Part shown: positions 7,755 to 16,904 of the stretch, piece by piece
How the letters are laid out: the number at the start of each line of letters is the position of its first letter
Position numbering within the stretch: position 1 is the first letter of the stretch
Origin: Thiopseudomonas sp.
Lineage (GTDB): Bacteria; Pseudomonadota; Gammaproteobacteria; Pseudomonadales; Pseudomonadaceae
NCBI GenBank assembly: GCA_018384595.1
Contig: JAHAYO010000018.1
Span: 1 to 64,000 of the forward strand
Reading direction: 5' to 3'
DNA: 64,000 nucleotides
Translations under genes and position numbers: made by a program
The notes under the pieces: generated by a model
What the model saw: only the letters and a program-made list of their open reading frames with translations
Told to the model about the DNA's origin: nothing
Database searches by the model: none

Positions 7755-8823
7755 GGTCGGCAAGGCTCCCGGATGCGGCTGTGAAGGGGTAGCTAATCTG
7801 GATGCTAAATAGGGTGTCGCTGCTGTGACAGGTTAGGCGTGCGGCGGGGCCAAACAGCGCTGTGAGCCGCAGGCGGATATTTTCCAGCGCCATGCCGTTG
7901 CCTTTGTGACGTGGGGCGGCGGCGGGCAGCGGGTTGTCTATGCGCAGGCTAAAGGTGTTTTGCGTAACGCTGGCTTGCACCACAATGGTGCCACCTGCGC
8001 TCAGGGGCTGTATGCCGTGCAAAATGGCGTTTTCCAGCAGGGGCTGCAGTGACAAGTGAGGAATGGGTAGCGTGTCAGGCACGCCGTCGATGTGCCAGTC
8101 TAGTTGTAGGCGCTCACCCAGCCGGTGTTGCTCCAGCGACAGGTATTGTTGGGCCAGCGCCAGCTCGTGTTGCCAGGTGGACAGGCTGTTATCTTGGCGC
8201 AGGACGGCGCGAAACAGCGCGGAGAGGACAAGCAGTGCCAGTTCGGCTTTGTCGGGGGCGATTTGGATCAGGCTGGCAATGCTGTTGAGGCTGTTAAACA
8301 AAAAATGGGGGCGGATGCGTGCTTGCAGTGCCTGCAAGCGTGCCTGCAGCTCGGCGCGCTGGCGGCGGCGGGCTTGGCTTTGTAGGTAAAAAATACGCAC
8401 CACCATGCCAGACATAATCAGGCTGATGAGGCTGTTTTTCAGATACAGGGCCAAGCCGCCCTGACCGGCGCTGATAAAGCCCTGCACCTGTATTTGCACA
8501 TGTTGGCTGGCTGCAGTGCAGGCGAGGGTAACCAGTACGGTAAGCAGGCAGGCGAGCAGGCTGGCGTACAGTGAGCTTAGGTGTATCAGCCAAGGCCGTA
8601 ACAGACACAGCAGCGTTACGGTCAATAAGACCACCCACTGCACAAAAAAAGACATCAGCGCCAGCCGTGACCAGTCAAAGGCAGGGGTAGCGGATTCAGC
8701 CAGCACCAGCACCATCACCAGCAGCTCGGCCAGCAGCACGAGGCTGAACAACGCCTCTCCGCGGCATAGGGCCGGCAGGAAAAAATCAGTTTCGCGGGAG
8801 GTGGGCAGCGTCGGTGTGTTCAT
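7732..8823 (-). CDS. fimS: Sensor histidine kinase FimS/AlgZ (LytS-like)
   Basis: A 363-residue membrane kinase, partner of AlgR. Several hydrophobic segments fill the first 150 residues. The His-kinase box is RPHFLFNSLNSIASLIQIAP, the pattern of the LytS/YehU class in which the phosphorylated His is followed by FLFN. An N box (LQPLLENAILHG) and a glycine-rich segment (KGNGMALENIRLRL) are both present, so ATP binding looks possible. The first ATG (8823) is used; a GTG two codons upstream is an alternative. Translational overlap with algR indicates one transcript. Confidence 0.93.
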   Translation of the reverse strand: MNTPTLPTSRETDFFLPALCRGEALFSLVLLAELLVMVLVLAESATPAFDWSRLALMSFFVQWVVLLTVTLLCLLRPWLIHLSSLYASLLACLLTVLVTLACTAASQHVQIQVQGFISAGQGGLALYLKNSLISLIMSGMVVRIFYLQSQARRRQRAELQARLQALQARIRPHFLFNSLNSIASLIQIAPDKAELALLVLSALFRAVLRQDNSLSTWQHELALAQQYLSLEQHRLGERLQLDWHIDGVPDTLPIPHLSLQPLLENAILHGIQPLSAGGTIVVQASVTQNTFSLRIDNPLPAAAPRHKGNGMALENIRLRLTALFGPAARLTCHSSDTLFSIQISYPFTAASGSLADHERTDRR

Positions 8824-8871
8824 GGCCACAGTGTCGCCTGCCCGTGGCGCGCACGCAAGGGCTGGCGCTGC

Positions 8872-9390
8872 TTAGCCGGCGCAACGATGATCCTGTTCAC
8901 GGTTTTCTTGCGTGCTCGACCGCCGCAGGCGGCCCTGTCTGTTCAGCACCAATTGCCAGTCGATAGCACCGTCGCGGCACATAAAAAAGCGCCCGTTGCT
9001 GGCGGTGCTAAAACCGTTGGCATGGAAAATGATTTGGCGCTGAAACCCTGCCCATTGCAGCTCTAAATCGCCGGTGTCGAGGCTGACCACCTGTTCGGGC
9101 GCGAGCTGACTGGAGCCCTGCGCCCGTGGTTGTAAAATCCAGCCTTGGCTCCATTGGTTGTTGCATTGCAGCCCGTTACTGCTGCCGCACAGCTCAATGG
9201 ATACCTTGCGGGTCACCGCCATGGCGCGTGCTTGATGCAGCGTGCGTTCAATGGCGTGCATAGCGGATTGTGAGCGGTTGTTGTTGATAAATTGCTGCCA
9301 GGCGGGAAGGGCGATCTGGGCCGCGATGGCCAAAATTGCCACAATAATCAGCAACTCAACTAGGGTAATGCCTTGGTGTCGTGTGCGCAT
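8872..9390 (-). CDS. fimT: Type IV pilus minor pseudopilin, FimT/GspH family
   Basis: A 172-residue prepilin-like protein. The leader MRTRHQG is cut before ITLVELLIIVAILAIAAQIA, keeping Glu5 and the hydrophobic helix of type IV pilins; isoleucine rather than phenylalanine follows the cleavage site. The rest (CGSSNGLQCNNQWSQGWIL) matches GspH/FimT pseudopilins, which prime pilus assembly and in some bacteria bind DNA. It lies directly after the promoter-proximal side of fimS on the same strand. Gene symbol is tentative because FimT and FimU are hard to separate by eye. Confidence 0.85.
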   Translation of the reverse strand: MRTRHQGITLVELLIIVAILAIAAQIALPAWQQFINNNRSQSAMHAIERTLHQARAMAVTRKVSIELCGSSNGLQCNNQWSQGWILQPRAQGSSQLAPEQVVSLDTGDLELQWAGFQRQIIFHANGFSTASNGRFFMCRDGAIDWQLVLNRQGRLRRSSTQENREQDHRCAG

Positions 9391-9499
9391 AACAGCCTCC
9401 GTGCATAGAGATATCCTTGTCTGCGGCTGACTGTAGTCCGGCTTTTACAAAGGGTATGAAAAAATCTGTTGTGCCTTGCATCCTGCCGACCGCCGCCTT

Positions 9500-9525
9500 A
9501 TATAGAAGCCACATATAGAAGCCAC
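9500..9525. repeat. Short tandem duplication upstream of trxC
   Basis: The 13-bp unit ATATAGAAGCCAC occurs twice in a row, 33 bases before the trxC start. It also contains TATATA-like elements that may act as a -10 region. Probably replication slippage. Confidence 0.6.
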
Positions 9526-9557
9526 TTCGGCCAACCGCCAAAACTGAGGAACCTGTT

Positions 9558-9995
9558 ATGACCGCTTGGATTATTCCCTGTGCGCAGTGTGATGCGCTTA
9601 ATCGTGTGCCTGCTGAACGCACCGCCGACCAGCCCCGTTGCGGAGCCTGTGGCCAGTCGGTGTTGCAGGGTAAGCCGCTGCAGCTGACGGCGGCTCGTTA
9701 TGGCAAGCAGATCAAGGGCGATGTGCCTTTGTTGGTGGATGTTTGGGCCAGCTGGTGTGGCCCGTGTCGCCAGTTTGCGCCGGTGTTTGAGCAGGCGGCG
9801 CAGCAGTTGCAGGGTGTGTGTCGGCTGGCCACGCTGGACAGCGAAGCGGAGCAGTCGCTTGCCGGCCAGTTGGGCATTCGCTCAATTCCGTCGCTGATCC
9901 TGTTTAAAAACGGCAAGGAAGTCGCCCGCCAGAGTGGCGCGATGACGCTGGCACAGCTGCTTGGCTGGCTGCGTCAGCAGGGGGTGGAACTGTAA
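9558..9995 (+). CDS. trxC: Thioredoxin 2 (zinc-binding thioredoxin)
   Basis: A 145-residue thioredoxin with an N-terminal zinc ribbon (C8-x2-C11 and C28-x2-C31) and then the thioredoxin fold with active site WCGPC (C67, C70). The cis-proline segment IRSIPSLILFKNG is intact. TrxC is the cytoplasmic thioredoxin linked to oxidative stress in E. coli; the zinc ribbon distinguishes it from TrxA. Monocistronic in appearance, divergent from fimT. Confidence 0.96.
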   Translation: MTAWIIPCAQCDALNRVPAERTADQPRCGACGQSVLQGKPLQLTAARYGKQIKGDVPLLVDVWASWCGPCRQFAPVFEQAAQQLQGVCRLATLDSEAEQSLAGQLGIRSIPSLILFKNGKEVARQSGAMTLAQLLGWLRQQGVEL

Positions 9996-10075
9996 GGTGT
10001 GGGCCGTTGGCGGTCTGCTAAAGCAGCCGTCATCTGCTATGATGCGCGCACGTTTTAACCTGCAGCGGAATCACC

Positions 10076-11482
10076 ATGAGCGCAAACCAACATACCGAAA
10101 AAACCAACCAGTCCTGGGGTGGCCGCTTTAGCGAGCCCGTGGACGCCTTTGTTGCCCGTTTCACCGCATCGGTCGAGTTTGACCAGCGCCTGTATCGTCA
10201 CGACATCATGGGCTCGCTCGCCCATGCCAAGATGCTGACTAAGGTCGGCGTGCTGGCCGAAGATGAACTCAAGGCCATTGAAGAAGGGCTCAGCGCCATC
10301 CAGCAAGAAATCGAGGCTGGCGAGTTTGACTGGCGCGTGGATCTGGAAGATGTGCACATGAATATCGAGGCGCGTCTGACCGAGCGCATCGGCATTACCG
10401 GCAAAAAACTGCACACCGGACGTAGCCGCAACGACCAAGTAGCCACTGATATCCGTCTGTGGTTGCGTGATGAGATTGACCTCATTTTGGCCGAAATTAC
10501 CCGCCTGCAGCAGGGTTTGTTGGAGCTGGCCGAACGCGAAGCCGACACCATCATGCCGGGCTTTACTCACTTGCAAACTGCCCAGCCAGTGACTTTTGGC
10601 CATCATCTGCTGGCCTGGTTCGAGATGCTCAGCCGCGACCACGAGCGCCTGGTCGATTGTCGCAAACGCACCAACCGTATGCCGCTGGGCAGCGCCGCGC
10701 TGGCCGGTACTACTTATCCGATTGACCGCAGCATCACCTGCGAGCTGCTGGGCTTTGAGGCCATTTCCGGCAACTCGCTCGATGGTGTGTCGGATCGGGA
10801 CTTTGCCATCGAGTTTTGTGCCGCCGCCAGTCTGGCGATGATGCATCTGTCGCGTTTCTCCGAAGAGCTGGTGATGTGGGCTTCGGCGCAGTTCAACTTT
10901 ATCAACCTGCCGGACCGCTTCTGTACCGGCAGCTCGATCATGCCGCAAAAGAAAAACCCCGACGTGCCCGAGCTGGTACGCGGCAAGTCTGGCCGGGTGT
11001 TTGGTGCTTTGATGGGTTTGCTGACCCTGATGAAAAGCCAGCCGCTGGCCTACAACAAGGACAACCAGGAAGACAAAGAGCCGCTGTTTGATGCCGCTGA
11101 TACCCTGCGCGATAGCCTGCGTGCCTTTGCCGACATGGTACCGGCCATCGAGCCGCGCCGTGAGGTGATGCGCGAAGCGGCTCTGCGTGGTTTTTCCACG
11201 GCTACCGATCTGGCCGACTATCTGGTGGGCAAGGGCATTCCGTTCCGTACCTGCCACGATATCGTAGGCCGCGCCGTTGGCTATGGCGTCGAGCAGGGCA
11301 AGGATTTGGCCGAAATGAGCCTGGACGAGTTGCGCCAGTTTAGCGACCAAATTGGCGACGATGTCTATCAAGTGCTGACGCTGGAAGGCTCAGTCAACGC
11401 CCGTAATCACTTGGGCGGCACCGCACCAGCGCAGGTACGTCAAGCGGTGAGTCGTGGTCGTGAACTGTTGGCTACGCGCTGA
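10076..11482 (+). CDS. argH: Argininosuccinate lyase
   Basis: Splits argininosuccinate into arginine and fumarate, the last step of arginine synthesis. 468 residues. Fumarase/aspartase superfamily signatures are all present: [13 protein letters not shown], the histidine-bearing [13 protein letters not shown], and the mobile loop [12 protein letters not shown] with its catalytic serine. No substitutions in active-site motifs were seen. In P. aeruginosa argH neighbours fimS/algR; here trxC and fimT lie between them. Confidence 0.98.
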   Translation: MSANQHTEKTNQSWGGRFSEPVDAFVARFTASVEFDQRLYRHDIMGSLAHAKMLTKVGVLAEDELKAIEEGLSAIQQEIEAGEFDWRVDLEDVHMNIEARLTERIGITGKKLHTGRSRNDQVATDIRLWLRDEIDLILAEITRLQQGLLELAEREADTIMPGFTHLQTAQPVTFGHHLLAWFEMLSRDHERLVDCRKRTNRMPLGSAALAGTTYPIDRSITCELLGFEAISGNSLDGVSDRDFAIEFCAAASLAMMHLSRFSEELVMWASAQFNFINLPDRFCTGSSIMPQKKNPDVPELVRGKSGRVFGALMGLLTLMKSQPLAYNKDNQEDKEPLFDAADTLRDSLRAFADMVPAIEPRREVMREAALRGFSTATDLADYLVGKGIPFRTCHDIVGRAVGYGVEQGKDLAEMSLDELRQFSDQIGDDVYQVLTLEGSVNARNHLGGTAPAQVRQAVSRGRELLATR

Positions 11483-11531
11483 GCATTAACACGACTGCTA
11501 GCCATAACCCGACACAAGAGAGCTATATTCC

Positions 11532-11984
11532 ATGAGCCGTCAGCCCAGAGACAGCCGTTACCAGGTAAGCGCGGATCGGCAGTCGCCGGTACGCAAGTTG
11601 CGCTATGTGGAAACCAACAGGGGGGATGCCGATGACTGCACCCTGTGTCAGCTGGATGACGGCAGTATGGGCGGAGAACACAGCATGAACGACGCAACGC
11701 CCGGGCCTTTGCCCGATGAAGAAGACTTGCTGGTCCAGCAGCAGCTGGTTGATGCGGTAGAAAACCAGCTGGTGGCTAACGAGCCGCCCTGCGTGCAGGC
11801 GGTGCTCAATAAGCTAACGCTGGTGGGCGTAGAGCGCGAAGAGGCCATTGAGATGATGGCCTATGTGCTGGCCGTCGAGATACAGCTTACCTTTTTGCAT
11901 GAGCGCGCCTTTGATGCCGCCAACTACGAGCGCATGTTGCGCGAGCTGCCACAGCTACCCGAGATGCCGGATACTGCTGTATAA
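11532..11984 (+). CDS. Conserved-looking protein of unknown function
   Basis: A small acidic protein of up to 150 residues that I do not recognise. The N-terminal 50 residues are polar with a CTLC pair; the C-terminal 90 (VEREEAIEMMAYVLAVEIQL, then FLHERAFDAANYERMLRELP) are strongly helical and probably the folded part. Translation may start at 11532 or at the internal ATG 11685, which has GGAG eight bases ahead. It lies between argH and cyaA, same strand, with no transmembrane segment or signal peptide. Confidence 0.6.
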   Translation: MSRQPRDSRYQVSADRQSPVRKLRYVETNRGDADDCTLCQLDDGSMGGEHSMNDATPGPLPDEEDLLVQQQLVDAVENQLVANEPPCVQAVLNKLTLVGVEREEAIEMMAYVLAVEIQLTFLHERAFDAANYERMLRELPQLPEMPDTAV

Positions 11985-12019
11985 CGGTCTATCATTTTCC
12001 AACCTATAAGGATGCACCC

Positions 12020-12256
12020 ATGGCCCTCACCCAAGAACAACTGGAAGAACTGCAGTTGCTGAGCCTGTTTCCTGTCAACACCTTGCAGGCCGGCCTTAAA
12101 ATCCACAGCGATGCTGCGCCGGTACGCATTGAGGCCGCCCAGCGCCTGTTTGCCAAAGGTCTGATCAGCCAAAGCGATGGCGGCTATCTGACCAGCCTGG
12201 GGCTGGAAGCCGTCCAACAGCTGGAGTCCCTGAAAACCATGTTGGCTGCGGGCTAA
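12020..12256 (+). CDS. TIGR02647 family protein
   Basis: A 78-residue protein starting MALTQEQLEELQLLSLFPVN and ending in a winged-helix-like LFAKGLISQSDGGYLTSLGL pattern. I recall this layout as a small conserved family of gammaproteobacteria, TIGR02647, with unknown function. The LISQSDGGYLT segment resembles the wing of small DNA-binding domains, but no role is established. It sits 10 bases before cyaA and may be co-transcribed. Confidence 0.75.
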   Translation: MALTQEQLEELQLLSLFPVNTLQAGLKIHSDAAPVRIEAAQRLFAKGLISQSDGGYLTSLGLEAVQQLESLKTMLAAG

Positions 12257-12265
12257 TGCTCCGTT

Positions 12266-15082
12266 ATGGTGCGCATCAGGCCCGTTATTGAAGAGGGGAT
12301 AGATCGCAAGGATCTGTCCCGCATACGGGCACGCTTTCTCCAGCTTAACCAAATACGGCTGGAACGGGCGGCACATAGCCTGTCCAGCCGTCAGCAGCAG
12401 GTGCTGCGTTTGCTGCCGCTGCTGCTGCATGTGAATCACCCGTTGTTGCCCGGTTATGTGTCCACGGTTACGCCGTCTTGGTTTAACAACTACAACCCAG
12501 AACCTGAGCGGGTGCAAGAGGCCCAAGGGCTGGCGCGTTCGTTCGGTTATAAGCCCCGCATTGGTTACGACCGTGGCGAGCTGTACAGCCTATTTTTGAT
12601 GGGCAGCGTCGGCTCCATGGGGCAGGGCGTGCAGAGCGATATGGACTTTTGGCTGTGTCATGCGCCGGAGCTGGATGCCTCCCAGCTGGCCAGTTTGCGG
12701 CGCAAATGCGATGCGCTGCAGGATTGGGCGCACACCTTGGGCGCCCAGATCTCCCTGTTTTTGATTAACCCCGCACATTATGTGACCGGTGCGCGCGAGG
12801 GTGTGTTGACGTCGGACGACTGCGGCACCACCCAGCATTACCTTCTGCTGGATGAATTTTACCGTACCGGTATTTGGCTGGCCGGGCGTACTCCGCTGTG
12901 GTGGTATGTGCCCGACTACGAAGAGCACCGCTATACCGAATACTGCGCGGCGCTGTTGGGTAAGCGCTTTGTGCGCCCCGAAGAGGTGGTGGATCTGGGG
13001 CATCTGGCGCACATTCCAGCACACGAGTTTGCCGGTGCCGGTATGTGGCAGATTTACAAGGGCATTGCAGAGCCCTACAAGTCGCTGCTCAAACTGCTGC
13101 TGATTGAGGTGTATGCGGGGCAGTATCCGCAGGTTGACTGCATCAGCCTGCAGTTTAAGCGGGCCATCTACGGCGGCGACCCCGACCCCGATACGCTGGA
13201 CGCCTACGTCATGCTCTACCGCCGGCTGCAGGATTACCTGCAGGCACGCGGCGAGCTGGATCGGCTGGAGCTGGTGCGCCGTTGTTTCTATCTGAAAATC
13301 GGCGTGCGCATGAGCCAGCCCGGCCAAGCCAAACGCCACGATTGGCAGCGCCAGCTGCTGTGGCGGCTGGTGCGTGAATGGCGCTGGGATGAGGCGCAGC
13401 TGAAAAACCTTGACCGACGCAATCACTGGCGGGTTGGCGAGGTACAGGGGGAGCGGCGCTTGTTGGTGAGCGAGCTGATGTCCAGTTACCGCTTTTTGCG
13501 CCAGTGGGCTCAGGGCCGTGCCGACAGCGCCAGCACCAGCGCCCGTGATCTGGCTGTGCTTGGCCGCCGACTGTATGCCGCGTTTGAGCGCAAGGCAGAC
13601 AAGGTTGAGCATATCAACCCGCAAATTTCCGGTGATATGACCGAGCCGGCCCTAACGCTGGTGGAATATAGCGCTGAGGATGACGATTACAGCCGCTGGG
13701 CGTTTTACCGCGACAATTTGGGCCGCAGCGAGCTGGAGTTTCGCAGCCCGCTCAAGCGCATGCCCAGCCTGCTCGAACTGCTGGCCTGGAGTTGGCGCAA
13801 CGGCATTTTGGATGCTTCCACTAAACTGACCGTACTGACCCGCCAGAGCAGCCTGAGCGAACGCGACCTGTACGAGCTGTTGCAGTGCCTGATGCGTGAT
13901 TTTCCGCTGGGCGCAGACGAGCCGGACGAACACACCCTGCTGCAGCCCGCGCGCGTGGTGCGCAGCATGTTGGTGGTGAATCTGGCCCGCGATCCGTTTC
14001 CGATGCTGGTGAACGAAGATGTGCATATCGCCACTGAACAAACCAACCCGTTGGATTTTTCTGGGCGACGGGAAAATCTGGTACGCAGTATCGACCGCCT
14101 CAGCCTCAATAGCTGGAACGAGCTACTGGTTCACTCATGGGATGGTCCAGATGCGCTGCCGGACTGTTTGGCCTGCCTGTTAGGTGAGCGAATGGCCGGC
14201 CTGGAGCCGCAGGTGAGTGTGTACAGTTTTGGTCGCACCCGCGCTGCAGCCATTGCCGAGCGGGTGGCGGCGGTGGTCAGTGAGCTGATGCAGGCGGCCA
14301 GTCAGGGCGATATGCATTTTTTGCTGCAAATTCAGGCTGGGTTTCATGTGTTGGAGTGGCGCGAGGGCGCGGTAGACCTGCACTCAATGACCGGTGTCAG
14401 GCAGCTGGAAGAGTTTTTGGGCCAGTCGCGTCATGCTGGGCTGGGCTGGCAGCTGGATTCGCTGGCGCTGGATGGGCACCCATTGCGGCTGATATTGCCC
14501 CTTGCGGTGGTGGGCCGTATCGAGCTGTTTTTCTGGGTGCAGGGTGAGCAGGCGCTGATTTTGCTAATGGATGAGCGTAATTGTCTGTTTAGTCAGTACG
14601 TGCCTTTTTATAGTGAGCAAAGCCTGTTGTTGCCTTGGCAGCGGTTTTTTGCCGCTCTGCAGTATCGGCAAGACAGCAACCTCGCAGACGCTGATCTACT
14701 GCGCCCGGGGCTGGATGTGCGTTACTTTCGTATCCTGCCGCAGTCGGCCAGCCGTGCGCGCACCGTGCAGAGCTATAGCCTGTCTGCGCCGGGTGAAGAG
14801 CGTTTTTATCCGGTGCAGGCGATTATCAACAGCCATGGGGCGGTCACTTTGTACTGCAACGGCCACGAATTTTCTGAGCTGGACCACGGCGAGCAGCTGT
14901 ATGACAGGGTGGCGGCTAATATTCTGGCTATGCGCCGCGATGCAGCACGCTATCCCTGCTATATCACTGACCTAGACATGCCGCAGGAACCCGCGCGGCT
15001 GTCGCTGGGCACCTGTCAGTTAGTGGTTAAAAAAGCTGCGCTGGAAGCAAGCCTAAACCGGGCGCTGTTGGCGCAGAACTGA
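12266..15082 (+). CDS. cyaA: Class I adenylate cyclase
   Basis: Makes cyclic AMP from ATP. 938 residues. The N-terminal catalytic domain carries the nucleotidyltransferase-like motif GSVGSMGQGVQSDMDFW, with the S-D-x-D metal-binding pattern seen in enterobacterial CyaA. The large C-terminal regulatory region follows. In pseudomonads cAMP works through the CRP-like protein Vfr to control type IV pili and virulence, which fits the neighbouring pilus regulators. The GTG/ATG region is ambiguous; ATG 12266 is taken. Convergent with cyaY, with only one base between the stop codons. Confidence 0.95.
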   Translation: MVRIRPVIEEGIDRKDLSRIRARFLQLNQIRLERAAHSLSSRQQQVLRLLPLLLHVNHPLLPGYVSTVTPSWFNNYNPEPERVQEAQGLARSFGYKPRIGYDRGELYSLFLMGSVGSMGQGVQSDMDFWLCHAPELDASQLASLRRKCDALQDWAHTLGAQISLFLINPAHYVTGAREGVLTSDDCGTTQHYLLLDEFYRTGIWLAGRTPLWWYVPDYEEHRYTEYCAALLGKRFVRPEEVVDLGHLAHIPAHEFAGAGMWQIYKGIAEPYKSLLKLLLIEVYAGQYPQVDCISLQFKRAIYGGDPDPDTLDAYVMLYRRLQDYLQARGELDRLELVRRCFYLKIGVRMSQPGQAKRHDWQRQLLWRLVREWRWDEAQLKNLDRRNHWRVGEVQGERRLLVSELMSSYRFLRQWAQGRADSASTSARDLAVLGRRLYAAFERKADKVEHINPQISGDMTEPALTLVEYSAEDDDYSRWAFYRDNLGRSELEFRSPLKRMPSLLELLAWSWRNGILDASTKLTVLTRQSSLSERDLYELLQCLMRDFPLGADEPDEHTLLQPARVVRSMLVVNLARDPFPMLVNEDVHIATEQTNPLDFSGRRENLVRSIDRLSLNSWNELLVHSWDGPDALPDCLACLLGERMAGLEPQVSVYSFGRTRAAAIAERVAAVVSELMQAASQGDMHFLLQIQAGFHVLEWREGAVDLHSMTGVRQLEEFLGQSRHAGLGWQLDSLALDGHPLRLILPLAVVGRIELFFWVQGEQALILLMDERNCLFSQYVPFYSEQSLLLPWQRFFAALQYRQDSNLADADLLRPGLDVRYFRILPQSASRARTVQSYSLSAPGEERFYPVQAIINSHGAVTLYCNGHEFSELDHGEQLYDRVAANILAMRRDAARYPCYITDLDMPQEPARLSLGTCQLVVKKAALEASLNRALLAQN

Positions 15083-15083
15083 A

Positions 15084-15455
15084 TTACAGCGCGGAAAAAT
15101 CCGCCGCGCCAGCCCCCTGTTCTTGGCACAGCGCATCCAGCCACTGGCCCAAGCTGCGCTGGTCGCTGCTGCAGCGCCAGCGGTTGCTGTCTGCAGCGTA
15201 GTCAAAGTGAAAACCGCCGCTGCGCGCTGCGACCCAGATTTGCTGCATGGCTTCTTGGCGGCTGAGGATGATCTGGCTGCCATTGTCAAACACCAACGTG
15301 AGGATGCCGCCGCTGTTTTCAATGTCAACATCCAGATCGCTGTCGTCGAGAATGTCTTCGATGCGTTGCTGCACTTCATCGACCAGATCATGGAAGGCGC
15401 TGCTGTTCAGGGGCATGGGTGGGACCTCGGCGTAAGTAATGGGCAAGCCTGCCAC
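15084..15455 (-). CDS. cyaY: Iron-donor protein CyaY (bacterial frataxin)
   Basis: A 123-residue frataxin homologue. The acidic first helix (FHDLVDEVQQRIEDILDD) followed by DVDIENSGGILTLVFDNGSQ and the tryptophan-bearing QIWVAARSGGFHF give the frataxin fold and its iron-binding acidic ridge. CyaY regulates iron delivery to the IscS/IscU machine. The frame starts at 15455 with a 15-residue extension (MAGLPITYAEVPP) before MPLNSSAFHDL; the internal ATG (MPLNS) may be the true start. Arrangement next to cyaA and opposite lptM is the classic gammaproteobacterial order. Confidence 0.92.
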   Translation of the reverse strand: MAGLPITYAEVPPMPLNSSAFHDLVDEVQQRIEDILDDSDLDVDIENSGGILTLVFDNGSQIILSRQEAMQQIWVAARSGGFHFDYAADSNRWRCSSDQRSLGQWLDALCQEQGAGAADFSAL

Positions 15456-15503
15456 GGCTAGGTATACTTTGCCAATTTACCCCAAGTGTTAAGGAAGTTC
15501 CAA

Positions 15504-15644
15504 ATGAAGCGCCGCCTGCTGCCCCTGATTGGCCTGATGATCATGCTGGGACTTACCAGCGCCTGTGGACAAAAAGGTCCGCTGTACCATCCCGATGACG
15601 AGCGCACGGTCAAAGAGCGCAGCAAAGACAGATTCGAGCTGTGA
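15504..15644 (+). CDS. lptM: Small lipoprotein LptM (LppL/YifL)
   Basis: A 46-residue lipoprotein, too short for most gene finders. The hydrophobic signal ends in a lipobox with the modified cysteine at position 21 (LTSAC), followed by the family signature CGQKGPLYHP. LptM binds the LptD-LptE translocon in the outer membrane and helps native disulfide formation in LptD. A Shine-Dalgarno-like AAGGAAG precedes the ATG. Order cyaY-lptM-lysA-dapF is standard in pseudomonads. Confidence 0.93.
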   Translation: MKRRLLPLIGLMIMLGLTSACGQKGPLYHPDDERTVKERSKDRFEL

Positions 15645-15652
15645 GGCGCACC

Positions 15653-16900
15653 ATGATTGATTTTCCTGTTGGTGACGGCCAGCTGTTTGCCGAAGGTGTA
15701 GCGCTGCAACAGATTGCCGCGAACTACGGCACCCCCACCTACGTTTATTCCCGCGCCCATCTGGAGCGCCAGTACCGCAGCTATGCCGATGCTTTGCAGG
15801 GTGTTGAGCATCTGGTGTGCTTTGCGGTTAAAGCCAATTCCAACCTAGCGGTGCTGAATGTTTTGGCACGGCTGGGTGCCGGTTTTGACATCGTTTCTGG
15901 CGGCGAGCTGCAGCGCGTGTTGGCTGCGGGCGGTGAGGCGGGCAAGGTGGTGTTTTCGGGCGTGGGCAAAAGCCGCGACGAAATGCGCATGGCACTGCAG
16001 GCTGGCGTGTACTGCTTCAACGTGGAGTCGGCCAGCGAGCTGGAGCGCCTGCAACAGGTCGCCGCCGAGCTGGGTGTACAAGCGCCGATATCGCTGCGCG
16101 TCAACCCCGACGTGGATGCCGGCACCCATCCTTACATTTCTACCGGTTTGAAAGAAAACAAGTTCGGCATTGCCATTGAGGATGCCGAAGACGTGTACCT
16201 GCGTGCCGCTCGCCTACCTAATATCCGTATCACCGGCGTGGATTGCCATATTGGTTCTCAGTTGACCACGCTGGAGCCGTTTATGGATGCGCTGGATCGA
16301 GTGCTGATGCTGGTCGACCGTCTGGCCGAGTGCGGTATTTACCTTGAACATCTGGACTTGGGCGGTGGTTTGGGCGTGCGTTACCGTGATGAAACGCCCC
16401 CCTGTGCCGCTGACTACATGGCGCAGGTGCGCCAGAAGGTTGCGGGGCGTGACCTCAAGCTGGTCTTTGAACCAGGCCGTTATATTGCCGCCAATGCCGG
16501 TGTGCTGCTGACGCGGGTTGAGTGCCTCAAGATCAACGAGGGCAAATCCTTTGCGGTGGTGGATGCGGCCATGAATGACCTGATCCGCCCAGCGCTGTAT
16601 GAAGCCTGGATGGATATTGTGCCGGTGGTGCCGCGTGCGGGTGAAAGCCGCAGCTACGATGTGGTGGGACCGGTGTGTGAAACCGGTGATTTTCTTGGTA
16701 AGGACCGCGAGCTGGTGCTGGCAGAGGGCGACCTGCTGGCCGTGTGTTCGGCCGGTGCTTATGGCTTTGTTATGGCCTCCAACTACAACACCCGTGGCCG
16801 CGCCGCCGAAGTGATGGTAGACGGCGATCAGTGCCACCTCGTACGCCGCCGCGAAACCGTTGAAGACCTATTTGCCAGCGAGCAAATCCTGCCGGAGTAA
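15653..16900 (+). CDS. lysA: Diaminopimelate decarboxylase
   Basis: PLP enzyme that decarboxylates meso-diaminopimelate to L-lysine. 415 residues from the ATG at 15653, chosen because GAGG stands 6 bases upstream; a GTG at 15641 overlapping the lptM stop is an alternative. The PLP lysine is in FAVKANSNLAVL, the HIGSQL and glycine-rich LGGGLGVRY loops bind phosphate, and VCETGDFLG supplies the second-subunit cysteine. Everything required for activity is present, in contrast to the next gene. Confidence 0.97.
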   Translation: MIDFPVGDGQLFAEGVALQQIAANYGTPTYVYSRAHLERQYRSYADALQGVEHLVCFAVKANSNLAVLNVLARLGAGFDIVSGGELQRVLAAGGEAGKVVFSGVGKSRDEMRMALQAGVYCFNVESASELERLQQVAAELGVQAPISLRVNPDVDAGTHPYISTGLKENKFGIAIEDAEDVYLRAARLPNIRITGVDCHIGSQLTTLEPFMDALDRVLMLVDRLAECGIYLEHLDLGGGLGVRYRDETPPCAADYMAQVRQKVAGRDLKLVFEPGRYIAANAGVLLTRVECLKINEGKSFAVVDAAMNDLIRPALYEAWMDIVPVVPRAGESRSYDVVGPVCETGDFLGKDRELVLAEGDLLAVCSAGAYGFVMASNYNTRGRAAEVMVDGDQCHLVRRRETVEDLFASEQILPE

Positions 16901-16904
16901 TGCC

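Noticed and set aside
10055-11371. 438-codon minus-strand open frame
   Set aside because: It lies wholly over argH, whose product has every family motif; the minus frame has no recognisable domain and is a codon-bias shadow.
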